Source: Bin34 sp963422415 (GTDB lineage: Bacteria > Chloroflexota > Anaerolineae > Caldilineales > Caldilineaceae). From it: a stretch of 64,000 bases of DNA. The position numbers and the translations under genes are program-made. How positions within the stretch are numbered: the stretch's first letter is position 1; each line of letters starts with the position of its first letter. Under the pieces are notes generated by a model. It did no database searches, was not told the DNA's origin, and saw nothing but the letters and a program-made list of their open reading frames with translations. Below, piece after piece: positions 50,977 to 60,912 of the stretch. Where the stretch lies: the NCBI GenBank assembly GCA_963422415.1, contig OY729430.1, positions 248,001 to 312,000 on the forward strand, in the 5' to 3' direction.

Positions 50977-52425
50977 ATGACTGCATACCGAATTACCCAG
51001 AAGGACATCGAAACGGCCCGCGATGTGCGGGAACACCTGTTGCGAGATCCGCATCGGCCCGGCTATCACTTCGTGGTGCCGGAAGGGCTGGCGCACCCGG
51101 CCGACCCCAACGGAGCCATTTTCTGGCGGGGCAACGTGCATCTGGGCTACATCTATCAGCGGCATGGCCAACATTGCTGGGGCCACGTCTCCTCCCACGA
51201 TTGGCTGCACTGGAAGCATCACCTTCCCTGGCTCACCCCCACCGCCGATAGCCCGGAAGAAGGGATCTTCAGCGGCAACTGCTTTCATGGTCACGAGGAA
51301 GCCGTCTTCCTGTATCACGGAGTGAAGCAGGGAAACAGCATCGCCACCGCCAGCGACCACTGGCTGGAACAGGTTCGCAAGTCGCCCGCCAATCCCATCG
51401 TGCCGGTGCAAAATGATCAGGGGCGGAGAACCGGTTCGCAAGGCTGGTCATCCTGGGATCCCCACGGCTTCATGGCGGAAGACGGCACCTACTACGGGAT
51501 CTTCGGCGGACACACCCCCTCGGTGTTCAAGACCCGCGACCTGCATTCCACTTGGGAATATGTGGGGGATTTCCTGGCTCATCCCCTAGAGGGCGTGGAT
51601 CTGCACGAGGACGTGTCCTGTCCGGACTTCTTTGCCTTGGGCGACAAGTGGGTGATGCTCTGCATCAGTCACGAGCTGGGATGCCGCTACTACATCGGAG
51701 ACTGGCGCAACGAGCAGTTCCATCCCGAGTATCATGAGCAGATGAGCTGGGTAGACAACGGACTCTTCGCTCCGGAAAGCCTGCAGGATGACCGAGGACG
51801 CCGCATCATGTGGGCCTGGTCCCGGGACGAACGGGATCGGGAAAAGGCGCAGGCCGCCAGTGGCTGGTCCGGCGCCTTTTCCTTCCCTTGCGAAATGATC
51901 CTGGAGGGTGGCCGCATCTCCCTCCAGCCCATCGAGGAGCTGCAGTCCATCTGCTACCCCGGAGTCAACCAGCGGATTCTCCTGCACGACGGAGACGATC
52001 GGGTGGTGCAGGGTCTGCAGGGGCGTTCCCTAGACCTGTACGCCTGGTTCATGCCCAAGGGAGCGCGCCGGTATGGGATCAAGGTCTGTCGCTCTCCACA
52101 GGGAGAGGAGGAAACCGTGATTGGCGTGGACGTGCCGGAGCGCACGCTGTTCATAGACACCACCCGGTCCAGCCTGACTCTGGGACGGAAACGGGTAGAA
52201 AAGGCTCCCATTCCCGACAGCGTTGATCTGAGGAATACAGACGGCTTCCCGCTCCGGTCGCTGGTGGACAACTCCATCGTGGAGGCGTTTGCGCTGGGCA
52301 CCCAGGCTGTCCGCCGTATTTACCCCTCGCGCCCCGACAGCGTGCATGTCAGTTACTGGTCCGAAGGAGGCGATTGCGAACTGGACATAGCCGCGACCCA
52401 CGTGAAGCGTACAAACGCCTATTGA
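50977..52425 (+). CDS. GH32-like glycoside hydrolase (beta-fructosidase superfamily)
   Basis: 482 residues, GH32 length. The nucleophile Asp43 sits in ADPNGAIFW (family DPNG). The second motif is WDPHGFMAEDGTYYGIFGG (Asp161, family RDP). The third, normally ECP with the acid/base Glu, reads EDVSCPDFF with Ser214 in that place; Glu211 lies three residues before. A C-terminal beta-sandwich follows. It has no signal peptide, so it would act on imported sugar. It follows the transporter genes by 56 bp. Sucrose- or fructan-type substrates fit the family, but the changed motif makes the exact activity uncertain. Confidence 0.8.
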   Translation: MTAYRITQKDIETARDVREHLLRDPHRPGYHFVVPEGLAHPADPNGAIFWRGNVHLGYIYQRHGQHCWGHVSSHDWLHWKHHLPWLTPTADSPEEGIFSGNCFHGHEEAVFLYHGVKQGNSIATASDHWLEQVRKSPANPIVPVQNDQGRRTGSQGWSSWDPHGFMAEDGTYYGIFGGHTPSVFKTRDLHSTWEYVGDFLAHPLEGVDLHEDVSCPDFFALGDKWVMLCISHELGCRYYIGDWRNEQFHPEYHEQMSWVDNGLFAPESLQDDRGRRIMWAWSRDERDREKAQAASGWSGAFSFPCEMILEGGRISLQPIEELQSICYPGVNQRILLHDGDDRVVQGLQGRSLDLYAWFMPKGARRYGIKVCRSPQGEEETVIGVDVPERTLFIDTTRSSLTLGRKRVEKAPIPDSVDLRNTDGFPLRSLVDNSIVEAFALGTQAVRRIYPSRPDSVHVSYWSEGGDCELDIAATHVKRTNAY

Positions 52426-52530
52426 AGAAGAGACAAAGCGAGGGAAACGTGCCAGCCGGAGTTGAACGCCAGCGAGACCTAAGGCGTTTGTCGCGGAGGA
52501 GGACCTGACGCCTTTTCCGCGCAGGTTTGG

Positions 52531-52580
52531 CGCTGGTTGCAATTCGGGTTCTCGCATATTCTCCAAGGGGCTTTGCAACC
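52531..52580 (+). repeat. Conserved 5' element, copy A
   Basis: Shares CGCTGGTT, the 15-base GGTTCTCGCATATTC (52547-52561) and TTTGCAAC with copy B at 63782-63831. Both copies lie 80-85 bp before a transporter gene on the same strand. In copy B a promoter overlaps the 5' end, so this is likely a shared promoter and leader. Confidence 0.6.
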
Positions 52581-52664
52581 TCACCAAAAGGGGAAACCTG
52601 CTTTCTGCAACGTCTCTGATCCTGAATGTAGACAGGGCTGTAGGGTTGCCCCGCAAGAGTCAAC

Positions 52665-53519
52665 ATGTTCAAACAGAGGCGGTTAGCGACCCAACTTATG
52701 GGCGTGCTGGTCCAAAACCGCGCAGCCGGCATCAGTCTCATCTTTCTGTTTTTGCTCTTCCTCACTGCCGCATCTGCCAGCCTCATTGCTCCCTTCGACC
52801 CTTTGGAAATCGATGCGGAGCGGGTCTTGCAACCCCCCAGTGCAGAACACTGGTTTGGAACGGATGACACAGGGCGGGATGTCTTGAGCCGTGTCGTGTG
52901 GGGGGCGCGTTTGTCTTTGCGAATTGGTCTCATTTCTTCGGGCATCGCCACCTTGGCGGGTCTTGCCTTGGGCTTGATCAGCGGGTTCTACGGCGGGATA
53001 GTCAGTTTTGTCATACTGCGCGCCATGGATCTCTTGCTGGCGTTTCCCGGTGTCCTCTTGGCCATCGTCATCGTCGCGATTCTGGGTCCCGGTCTGGAGA
53101 ACGTGATGATCGCCGTAGGCATCAGCGCCATTCCGGCTTTTACCCGGGTGGTACACGGCAGCGCTCTTTCCGTAAGCCAGTTGGATTTCGTGGAAGCGGC
53201 GCATCTGATTGGGGGCTCAAAAGGCAGAATCATCGCCCGTCACATACTGCCCAACATTTTGGCCCCGGTCATTGTCCTCTCTACCTTGCAGGTCGCAGGC
53301 GCCATTTTTGGGGCAGCCTCGCTGAGTTTCATTGGATTGGGGGCCCAACCTCCAACTCCGGAGTGGGGCGCCATGGTCAGCCGGGGCCGCTACAACCTGC
53401 GGGATGCGATGTGGTTGTCTACTTTCCCAGGCCTCGCCATTGCCGTCGTGGTCATTGCCATCAACATCTTGGGGGACGGACTGCGGGATGCACTCGATCC
53501 CCGCATGCGTGTCCGCTGA
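52665..53519 (+). CDS. Dipeptide/oligopeptide ABC permease, DppC type
   Basis: 284 residues. N-terminal helix then the DppC hallmark LQPPSAEHWFGTDDTGRDVL, and the transmembrane domain with EAAHLIGGSKGRIIARHILPN (the EAA loop). It ends GLRDALDPRMRVR, the typical DppC C-terminus. Its partner DppB-type gene lies 4.7 kb downstream, after two binding proteins and an M24 protein. No ATPase genes lie in the window. Confidence 0.92.
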   Translation: MFKQRRLATQLMGVLVQNRAAGISLIFLFLLFLTAASASLIAPFDPLEIDAERVLQPPSAEHWFGTDDTGRDVLSRVVWGARLSLRIGLISSGIATLAGLALGLISGFYGGIVSFVILRAMDLLLAFPGVLLAIVIVAILGPGLENVMIAVGISAIPAFTRVVHGSALSVSQLDFVEAAHLIGGSKGRIIARHILPNILAPVIVLSTLQVAGAIFGAASLSFIGLGAQPPTPEWGAMVSRGRYNLRDAMWLSTFPGLAIAVVVIAINILGDGLRDALDPRMRVR

Positions 53520-53740
53520 CCCCGCAATTCAAAGGATCCAAACCCTTTGCCGACAGCCCAGCAACGACGGCGCTTGGCTAAAAGTGATCAAGAGACTCTC
53601 TGCAAACTCGCGAGGAGCGCCCTATTGACTTGGGATAGAATGAGGCAATCCAGAGTCGAGAAACCATCCCGCCACTGAGCACATAGACTTCGGCTTCTCG
53701 GTCAGCGATGCTTGCCTCTTTGAGTATCAGGAGAAATGGA

Positions 53741-55387
53741 ATGTTCAGGATTCAATATCGTTTCTTGTGGGCTTTGCTGTTGTCATTCACACTGTTGTGT
53801 GCCGCCTGTGTGTCGCCTGCCGCCGACTCAACCGTGGCAGAGGATGAAACGGCTGCGGCTCCCGTCGCAAGCACGGGGACGGGCACCTTGACCATCGGTA
53901 TCCGCAACGTAGATTACGACACCTTTGACCCGCATGCCAGCGCCTTTACACAGGCAGCCTACGTTTTTCGCAATATTTTTGATCGGCTGGTGTATCTGGA
54001 CGAGAATGCCAACTACGTGGGCGGGCTGGCCACGGCATGGGACGCATCCGATGACGCTACGGAGTGGACAATTGCGTTGCGCGACGATGTCACGTTCCAC
54101 GATGGCAGCGCCTTGACGGCCGGAGTGGTCAAGTTCAACTTCGACCGCATGAAGGATCCAGCCACGGAATCCAAGCAGGCGGGTCCATTGCTGGGATCCT
54201 ATGCCGGGTCGGAGGTCATCGACGATACGACTTTGAAGGTCACGTTCGAGACGCCTTATGCCCTGTTCCCCTTTGCTCTCTCCTCCCCCTTCATGGGGAT
54301 CGTTTCGCAGCAGGCCGTCGAAGAGCATGGAGCCAATTTCAATGAAGCGCTGGTTGGGTCCGGACCCTTCAAGTTCGTCAGCGAGATTCCTGGAAACGAG
54401 GTCGTGCTCGAACGAAATGACGACTATGACTGGGGTCCGTCCATTTTCCATGCAGGGCCCGCGCACCTGGAATCCGTGGTCTTTCGGTTCATCCTGGAAG
54501 AGGAAGCGCGTCTGTCTGCGCTGGAAACCGGCGAGGTCTTGATTATCGACGAAGTGCCTCCCGGGGCCGTTGATCGCGTGCAGGAGAATTCCCGCACTTC
54601 GGTCTTGGGAGCCCCCAAGGTTGGGTTGGCTCGCGGCATTCATTTCAACACTGCTTTTCCGCCTACGGACGACATCCGGATTCGGCAGGCCATCATGCAT
54701 GCCATTGACCGCGACGAGATTGATCAGATCGTTTTCAAGGGCGTCTATCCGGTGGCGTATCAACTGCTCACGCGCGGAGTGAAATTCTACGACGACAGCG
54801 TCGAAAACATGTTTCCCTTCGATCCCGACCGCGCCATAGCGCTGCTGGAAGAAGCGGGCTATACCGAAATCAACGATGACGGCTATCGCATGAAAGACGG
54901 CGAAGCGATCTCGATCTTCCACGCCACTTTCCCAGGCTATGTGGCCGAATTGCCGGCCGAAGTGATTCAAGCCCAATTAAAGAGAGTGGGGATCGAATTC
55001 TTGGTCAATGTGATGACGGGCACTGCCATGATGGATGGCATGGCCTCCATGGACAGCACGTTCAACACAGCTCTCATCGGCACCTACAGCCCCGACCCGG
55101 GACTGTTCCTGGATCGAATGTATCACTCCAGCGCCATCGGCACCCGCAACTGGTCTCACTGGGCCACCGATGAATTGGATGTCCTGCTGCGGCAGGGACT
55201 GGAAACAGGAGACGAAGCCGAACGGATGGACATCTATCAGCAAGTACAGCGGATCATCAACGAGAATGCATTGGGAGCTGGCATCTATGCCAATGTTTCG
55301 GTGTTTGGCGTAAGCGACAGGGTAGAGGGATTTCAATTTGATCCCTATGCCCACCCTGAAATTTTTGACATTGCGATTAGCGAATAA
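53741..55387 (+). CDS. Peptide/nickel-type ABC substrate-binding lipoprotein (family 5)
   Basis: 548 residues from ATG 53741 (AGGAGA upstream). Signal peptide FLWALLLSFTLLCAAC with lipobox, then the SBP_bac_5 fold: GTLTIGIRNVDYDTFDPHAS, WTIALRDDVTFHDGSALTAG, VGSGPFKFVSE and the IRQAIMHAIDRDEI hinge. Binds peptides or other small amides. Part of the dipeptide-type transporter cluster. Confidence 0.9.
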   Translation: MFRIQYRFLWALLLSFTLLCAACVSPAADSTVAEDETAAAPVASTGTGTLTIGIRNVDYDTFDPHASAFTQAAYVFRNIFDRLVYLDENANYVGGLATAWDASDDATEWTIALRDDVTFHDGSALTAGVVKFNFDRMKDPATESKQAGPLLGSYAGSEVIDDTTLKVTFETPYALFPFALSSPFMGIVSQQAVEEHGANFNEALVGSGPFKFVSEIPGNEVVLERNDDYDWGPSIFHAGPAHLESVVFRFILEEEARLSALETGEVLIIDEVPPGAVDRVQENSRTSVLGAPKVGLARGIHFNTAFPPTDDIRIRQAIMHAIDRDEIDQIVFKGVYPVAYQLLTRGVKFYDDSVENMFPFDPDRAIALLEEAGYTEINDDGYRMKDGEAISIFHATFPGYVAELPAEVIQAQLKRVGIEFLVNVMTGTAMMDGMASMDSTFNTALIGTYSPDPGLFLDRMYHSSAIGTRNWSHWATDELDVLLRQGLETGDEAERMDIYQQVQRIINENALGAGIYANVSVFGVSDRVEGFQFDPYAHPEIFDIAISE

Positions 55388-55480
55388 AGACCTGCCTTGA
55401 CCAGGGAAGAGCGGGAACCGATCCCGCTCTTCTTGTTTCAGCCCGGATTCTCCGATTCGGGATGCCTTGGGAGCAACAGC

Positions 55481-56668
55481 ATGAAATACCATCTGAGCGA
55501 TCGCGAATTTGAAAGACGCCTCGCCCGCATGCGGGCATACATGGAACAGCAAGGCTTGGCAGGCTTGGTGGTATTCAACGCCACGCGCAACTTCTATCTC
55601 AGTGGCTTCCATCATCTGGCCACTGAACGTCCGGTGGTCTTGGTTCTCCCTTTGCAGGGGGAACTGGCCTTGCTGGTGCCGCGCCTGGAAGAGGAGAACA
55701 TCCCGGTCCGGAATCCCAACATCAGAGAAATGGAAGTGTATCGGGAATATCCAGGCTTGAAGCATCCCATGGTGTATCTGGCGGAGTTGCTGGGGGACAA
55801 AGGGTTGGCCGAAAGCAAGCTGGGCGTGGACAGTCCAGGTTGGGGCGGTGGCATGGGGTACCGAGGCCCGAATCTGGCCGAGGTTGTACCCCAGGCCACG
55901 TTGCAGAATGTAAGCCAGGCAATTGATGACATGAGGACCGTCAAGTCCGCAGAGGAGATAGAACTCATTCGCATGAGCGCCATGTTTGGGAACGTTACCC
56001 ATGGCTTTCTGCAGGATTACATGAAACCTGGAGCGGTAGAGGTGGATGTAGCCTTGCGCGCCAGTCGGGACGGCACAGCCTTCATGATCAAAGCCCTGCC
56101 CCCGGAATGGGAACCCCAAGGCCGCGCCGAAGGGTCGCATGCCAGCTTTACCTCAGGTCCCAAGACTGCCTTCAATCATCGCCGTGCCGGAGGCCGCCGC
56201 CTTCGGCCTGGAGACGTCATACTTACCTATGCCGGGGCCGAGGTGGGAGGCTACAACAGCGAACTTGAACGCACGCTCATGATTGAACCTCTGACCGACG
56301 ATCATCGCCGGTATTTCGAGTTTGAAGTGCAAGCGCAGGATGTGGCCTTTGGCGCTATTCGGCCCGGAGTCAAAATGCGTGATGTCGAGGCGACCGTGAA
56401 TGCATTCCTGGAAAAGAATGATCTCCTTGATCTGACCCGAACGCATATCGGCCATGCCATTGGCATAGAGGGTCACGAAGGACCTTTCCTGGATCTGGGG
56501 GATGACACGGAGATCAAGGCAGGCTTCTGTTTGACCGTCGAGCCCTGTCTGTTCCTGCCCGGCTTTGCCGGATTCAGGCACTCGGACACTGTGGTCGTCA
56601 CCGAAGACGGGATTGACATGATTACGTACTACCCCCGAGACCTTGAAAGCCTGACCATTGCGGGCTGA
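55481..56668 (+). CDS. M24-family protein, creatinase-like (metal ligands not conserved)
   Basis: 395 residues from ATG 55481 (GGGAG upstream). It has the creatinase N-terminal domain and the pita-bread C-terminal domain of Xaa-Pro peptidases. The five metal ligands are largely changed: the first Asp is Tyr250 (VILTYAGAE), the second Asp is Glu261 (GYNSELERT), and the last Glu is Ser368 (FRHSDTVVV); His325 (HIGHAIG), His332 and Glu354 (LTVEP) remain. Creatinase, which needs no metal, shows the same ALERT-type change. Hydantoin- and ureide-type hydrolases nearby make a creatinase-like C-N hydrolase plausible, but activity is inference. Confidence 0.75.
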   Translation: MKYHLSDREFERRLARMRAYMEQQGLAGLVVFNATRNFYLSGFHHLATERPVVLVLPLQGELALLVPRLEEENIPVRNPNIREMEVYREYPGLKHPMVYLAELLGDKGLAESKLGVDSPGWGGGMGYRGPNLAEVVPQATLQNVSQAIDDMRTVKSAEEIELIRMSAMFGNVTHGFLQDYMKPGAVEVDVALRASRDGTAFMIKALPPEWEPQGRAEGSHASFTSGPKTAFNHRRAGGRRLRPGDVILTYAGAEVGGYNSELERTLMIEPLTDDHRRYFEFEVQAQDVAFGAIRPGVKMRDVEATVNAFLEKNDLLDLTRTHIGHAIGIEGHEGPFLDLGDDTEIKAGFCLTVEPCLFLPGFAGFRHSDTVVVTEDGIDMITYYPRDLESLTIAG

Positions 56669-56755
56669 GTCGGGGGACTGCACAGCCCAGCTGCCAGTCC
56701 AGAGAATTTGGCTGTTTGAGACTGCGCGGCAGCACAAGGATACCGACAGGAACTC

Positions 56756-58180
56756 ATGTCCGAAGCCCTGACTGTCTTGTCGTCACAGGTTACGCTCACG
56801 GATCCGCATGTCATAAACGATCATGCCGAGAACCTGAATGTACTGCAGGCTCTCTTCGAACCCTTGGTGTGCCGGTCAGTCCCGTACTTCAAACCTTGTT
56901 TGGCCGAGTCTTGGTCGGTGACCGAAGATGCCCGAACCTGGGATTTCAGACTGAGATCGGGAGTGAAATTTCACAACGGAGAGACTCTGAGCGCCGAGTC
57001 TGTGGTCTCCAGCATTGAACGCGCCCGTTCCCCTGGCCTAGGCGGAGTCTTGGGTACAGAAGGCCTGCTGCACAGTTATCTCGGGAACGCGGAACTCGAT
57101 ATTCCGGGTCCGAATGTGGTACGTCTGGCCATGGCCGAACCCATGGCCGATCTTCTGGATCTAATGGCCGACATTCCAATTCTGCCTTGCTCCGCCGACA
57201 ACAGCGAGATACTGCAGCAGCCCATAGGCAGCGGACCCTACCGCTTGGAGGAAATAGCCGCCACGGAAGTCACGATGGCAGCTCATACCGACTACTGGCA
57301 GTGCCATTTGCCTTCTTTCCCCAACCTCAAATGGCAGGCCGAGCCCGATGCAACAGAACGTGTGCAGCGCCTCTGTCAAGGAGATGCAGACTTAATAACT
57401 CAGGTGCCGCATGACTTGGTCGGCTTTATAGAGTCTGCCGACCTGTGCAGAGCAGTTACCGCTCCGAGCAATGTCTGCACTGTCTTCATGTGCAATGCTC
57501 TCGCTGGCGTATGTGCCGATGCCAGGGTGCGCCAAGCGCTTAATTACGGTTTTGACCAAGAGCAGTTGATTGAACGGCTCACGGCAGATACCGCACTCCC
57601 GCTGAGCGGTCCTCTTGCAGCCAAACACTTCGGCCATGACTCAACCCTTGCGCCCTATCCATATGAGCCCGGCACGGCGCGTGCATTGCTGACCGCGGCC
57701 GGTTTCGGGCAAGGCATGCACCTGACCTTGGACGCCCCCTCCGTCCTGCCCGATGAAGCCCTCGAACTAGCCAGATTGCTGGCCACACAATATAAAGCCA
57801 TTGGCGTGGAAACTCAGATTGTCGAACACGCAGATCGTCCAGCCTATGCTCAGACCGTCAAGACCAAGGGCATTCATGATGCCTGTTGTTTTGACTCTTC
57901 TCCTATCAGTACGTTTCGTCTGCTGCGCGAAAAGTTTCGTTCCGACATTCAGGGGCCTTGGTGGCTTGGATTTGACAACCAGGCTCTAAACGGAATCTTG
58001 GCGCAGGCCCAATCTACAGTCGACTGGAGGCGAAGAGAGGCATTGTACAAGTCGGCCTACCATATATTGCATGTCCAAGCCCCGTGGATCTACCTTTACA
58101 ACCCAACTGACCGCTGGGGAGTTTCTGCCAAACTGAAAGGCTGGAAACCCACCGTTCACGGCTTGGTTTCTTTCGTCTGA
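56756..58180 (+). CDS. ABC substrate-binding protein (family 5) without signal peptide
   Basis: 474 residues with the SBP_bac_5 fold: TWDFRLRSGVKFHNGETLSAESVV, PIGSGPYRLEEI, VRQALNYGFDQEQLIERL, ending LYNPTDRWGVSAKLKGWKP. The N-terminus starts at the mature-domain sequence (LTVLSSQVTLTDPHVI) and has no hydrophobic signal or lipobox. I find no upstream frame that adds one. It may be a cytoplasmic protein or have lost its signal. It lies between the M24 protein and the DppB-type permease. Confidence 0.82.
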   Translation: MSEALTVLSSQVTLTDPHVINDHAENLNVLQALFEPLVCRSVPYFKPCLAESWSVTEDARTWDFRLRSGVKFHNGETLSAESVVSSIERARSPGLGGVLGTEGLLHSYLGNAELDIPGPNVVRLAMAEPMADLLDLMADIPILPCSADNSEILQQPIGSGPYRLEEIAATEVTMAAHTDYWQCHLPSFPNLKWQAEPDATERVQRLCQGDADLITQVPHDLVGFIESADLCRAVTAPSNVCTVFMCNALAGVCADARVRQALNYGFDQEQLIERLTADTALPLSGPLAAKHFGHDSTLAPYPYEPGTARALLTAAGFGQGMHLTLDAPSVLPDEALELARLLATQYKAIGVETQIVEHADRPAYAQTVKTKGIHDACCFDSSPISTFRLLREKFRSDIQGPWWLGFDNQALNGILAQAQSTVDWRRREALYKSAYHILHVQAPWIYLYNPTDRWGVSAKLKGWKPTVHGLVSFV

Positions 58181-58234
58181 CGCTTTGTGCCCTTGATGCG
58201 GGAAGCGTTTGCCCAACGTTGAGCTGCCATTTTC

Positions 58235-59164
58235 ATGGGCGCTTTTGTCCTGCAACGGTTTCTGGCCTTGATTCCGCTCTTGGTTGGAGTGTCGTTTCTG
58301 GTGTTTCTCATGGCACAACTAGTGCCTGGGGATCCCGTCATGATGATGTTGGGAGAATACAGCGTAGCCTCGGCCGATGACATTGCCCAGCTGCGCGCGC
58401 AGCTGGGCTTCGACGATCCTTTGCATGTACAGTATGGCCGCTATCTCAGAGGATTGATAAAGGGGGATCTGGGGGATTCAATGCGCTCGCGCAAGCCTGT
58501 CTCCAAACTCATCCTGCAGAGGCTGCCCCGCACCCTGGAATTGACTCTGACCGCTCTGGTCTTTGCCATTTTGTTCGGCACGGCCATGGGCATCATCGCC
58601 GCTTTGAATCACAACGGTTGGCTGGATTATATCGCGGTCACGATTGCCTTGCTGGGCGTGTCCATTCCCGGATTCTGGCTGGCCTTGCTGCTAATCCTGG
58701 TGTTTTCGGTCACCCTTGGCTGGTTGCCTGTATTGAGCTCCCCCGGTGTCCGGGGTCTGGTCCTGCCCACCCTGGCCTTGGGACTGTGGGCCGGCGGCAC
58801 CATTGCCCGCCTTGTCCGCTCGGGCATGCTCGAAGTAATGCGTCAAGACTACGTGCGGACGGCTCACGCCAAGGGATTGCCCCATCGGGCAGTATTGTTC
58901 AATCACTCGTTGCGGAACGCCCTGCTTCCGGTCGTGACAGTCGTGGGCCTGCAATTTGGTCAGGTCTTGGCGGGTACCGTGATTATCGAAGCCGTATTTT
59001 CCCGCCCTGGACTGGGTTTGATGTTGATCAATGCCATTGTGGCGAAGGATTTCCCGCTGGTTCAGGGCATTGTCATGTTTGTGGCAGCTGCCTACATCAT
59101 CGTCAATTCGCTCGTGGAGATCCTGTATGTATGGATTGACCCGCGTATTCGATACGCGCAGTGA
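58235..59164 (+). CDS. Dipeptide/oligopeptide ABC permease, DppB type
   Basis: 309 residues. Starts FVLQRFLALIPLLVGVSFLVFLMAQLVPGDP, the DppB hallmark, and ends YVWIDPRIRYAQ. EAA loop: DYVRTAHAKGLPHRAVLFNHSLRNALLPV. It pairs with the DppC-type gene at 52665. Confidence 0.92.
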   Translation: MGAFVLQRFLALIPLLVGVSFLVFLMAQLVPGDPVMMMLGEYSVASADDIAQLRAQLGFDDPLHVQYGRYLRGLIKGDLGDSMRSRKPVSKLILQRLPRTLELTLTALVFAILFGTAMGIIAALNHNGWLDYIAVTIALLGVSIPGFWLALLLILVFSVTLGWLPVLSSPGVRGLVLPTLALGLWAGGTIARLVRSGMLEVMRQDYVRTAHAKGLPHRAVLFNHSLRNALLPVVTVVGLQFGQVLAGTVIIEAVFSRPGLGLMLINAIVAKDFPLVQGIVMFVAAAYIIVNSLVEILYVWIDPRIRYAQ

Positions 59165-59557
59165 AAAGGTGACGGGAATTCCCTGAAAGGAAGAGAGGGC
59201 TTGGGCAAGACAAACCGCAATGCCTGCTTTCTGAACAGACTGCTTGACCATGGGAATTCTGCTGCCAGACTGATCGGTCGCGAAGTCCCCATCAAGGGTA
59301 TTCCGGTCGCGTATTGCGCCGACAAACGCAACACGGGGAGCCTTGGAGCCCGGATTTGACTTTGTGGGATGCGGATCATCTGCCTGACAGAGAAGGCAAT
59401 TCCTATGTCTTCGATCCAGACCATCTGCTCTTGCTAAAGGACTGCGCGCAATTGACCAGAATGCATTCCCCTCATCACAGTTCTGGTTGGAGTTGAACGC
59501 GACAGTGGTCGACGTCTGGAAAGCTGCGCAAGGAATCGGATAGTGGAACCGCCTCCC
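59165..59557 (+). other. Degenerate coding remnant
   Basis: Frames at about 59200-59359 (ARLIGREVPIKGIPVAYCAD) and 59461-59543 (ending QFWLELNATVVDVWKAAQGI) look protein-like but are short and out of frame with each other. I do not recognise the family. Probably one decayed gene. Confidence 0.35.
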
Positions 59558-60559
59558 CTACAGCTGCAGAAGGCGTTCAGGATTCGTCTTGACCATGGTT
59601 TCAATATCTTCCGGCGAGATACCTAGGTCCAACATGCAAGTGATGAATTGCCGCAGACCCTCCACAGGCGTAGACAAGGCATAGCGGCCGAAATCAGTGG
59701 ACATGATGCAATGACAAGCCCCGATGGCACTAATCTGGCGTGCCACTTCGGTGATTCCCCCCTTGGGTCCCTCCTGCATGCCTTCATCAATCGAAATATA
59801 CTCTTTCTCGACGTAGTAATGAGTCAAAGGAATGGGGGCGGCGGCGGTATAAGCGGCGAAGGAAAACTCAATGAAGGCGCCTTTGGCCGCCATTTCCTGC
59901 AACGTATCAATAGACGCAATCTTGGTGACGGAACTGGACACAATCACGTTGCCGTAGCCGTACGGTTCCTTGAGATCTATGAGCCGCATCGCTTCTTCCA
60001 CCGAGACGTGCCCTGTGTCCAAATAGACCTGAGGATTGGCGGCGATAAGCTGCAAAATCTCGTCTAGGTGCTCGTCTGGATCTTCTTGCAGAGGTATTCG
60101 GATGCATCGGTCCAGTTCTTCCCTCCGGAACTGAGGATAAATTTCGGAAAGAGGCGTGAATTTACCATCTATGAAGCGTCCTTCGCGAGACGCCTGAAAA
60201 TAGGTGGAGTGCGCTCCGAAGCTAATGTACTTGGCGCAGTCGCCATAATGCAACGCCGTCTTCACGGCCCGCGGATTCATGCCTCCATATACGGTGTTCA
60301 GGATCAATCCGCCAAAAGTCTGAAAATCGGGAACAACTTTGTTTACGAGCCAGGATGTGCCATTGGTCATCTCAAACACATCCAGAAGAACAATGGCCTG
60401 CATCCCGATGGCCTTTGCTTCCTGAGCAGCTTCAAAGGGGTCCACGCGGCGGGGACTTGATGTCAGATGGGGACCCGCGTGCACGTGAATGTCAATTGCG
60501 CCCTGAAGCAAGCGGCAAGTCAGGTCGAGGGAACGACCTGCAGGCAGAGCTCTCACCAA
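59558..60559 (-). CDS. DUF6282-family amidohydrolase-like protein
   Basis: 333 residues. GAIDIHVHAGPH gives the His-x-His of metal-dependent amidohydrolases; later come VYLDTGHVSVEEAMRL with a His and MSTDFGRY with the Asp. This matches DUF6282-type TIM barrels. Transcribed opposite to the transporter and hydrolase genes around it. The start is not supported by a ribosome site; the substrate is unknown, though the neighbourhood suggests a cyclic amide or similar. Confidence 0.7.
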   Translation of the reverse strand: MVRALPAGRSLDLTCRLLQGAIDIHVHAGPHLTSSPRRVDPFEAAQEAKAIGMQAIVLLDVFEMTNGTSWLVNKVVPDFQTFGGLILNTVYGGMNPRAVKTALHYGDCAKYISFGAHSTYFQASREGRFIDGKFTPLSEIYPQFRREELDRCIRIPLQEDPDEHLDEILQLIAANPQVYLDTGHVSVEEAMRLIDLKEPYGYGNVIVSSSVTKIASIDTLQEMAAKGAFIEFSFAAYTAAAPIPLTHYYVEKEYISIDEGMQEGPKGGITEVARQISAIGACHCIMSTDFGRYALSTPVEGLRQFITCMLDLGISPEDIETMVKTNPERLLQL

Positions 60560-60912
60560 CTATCCTCCAAAAATGGAAATGTCAATTATGCAAGTCGGGG
60601 CAAGCTGGAAAGAGACTTGAAATTACCAAGTGTCGATCGCAGCATGTGCAATTCCGAAAGTGTCTGTATGATAACCTGTCCTTGCCACAGAACCGCCTCT
60701 GAAAAAGAGCATGGCCCGTCCAGTCAGTTTCATGTGGCCGCATTGAGCGCAAGGATCAACAAGACAATGACCCTATCGTCGTCAATGGGCAAAAGTCTTG
60801 ATTGCCGCGTACCAAAGAACTGGAAGCACCCTGTTTGCACCTCTCAAAGAGATCGGGATTTCGTACGATTGACCATCAGTTGATTGGATGACCCAAAGGG
60901 GCCTTTTTCTTG
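60560..60912. other. Intergenic stretch with no recognisable content
   Basis: About 350 bp between divergently transcribed genes. It should hold both promoters, but I cannot assign boxes with confidence. Confidence 0.35.
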
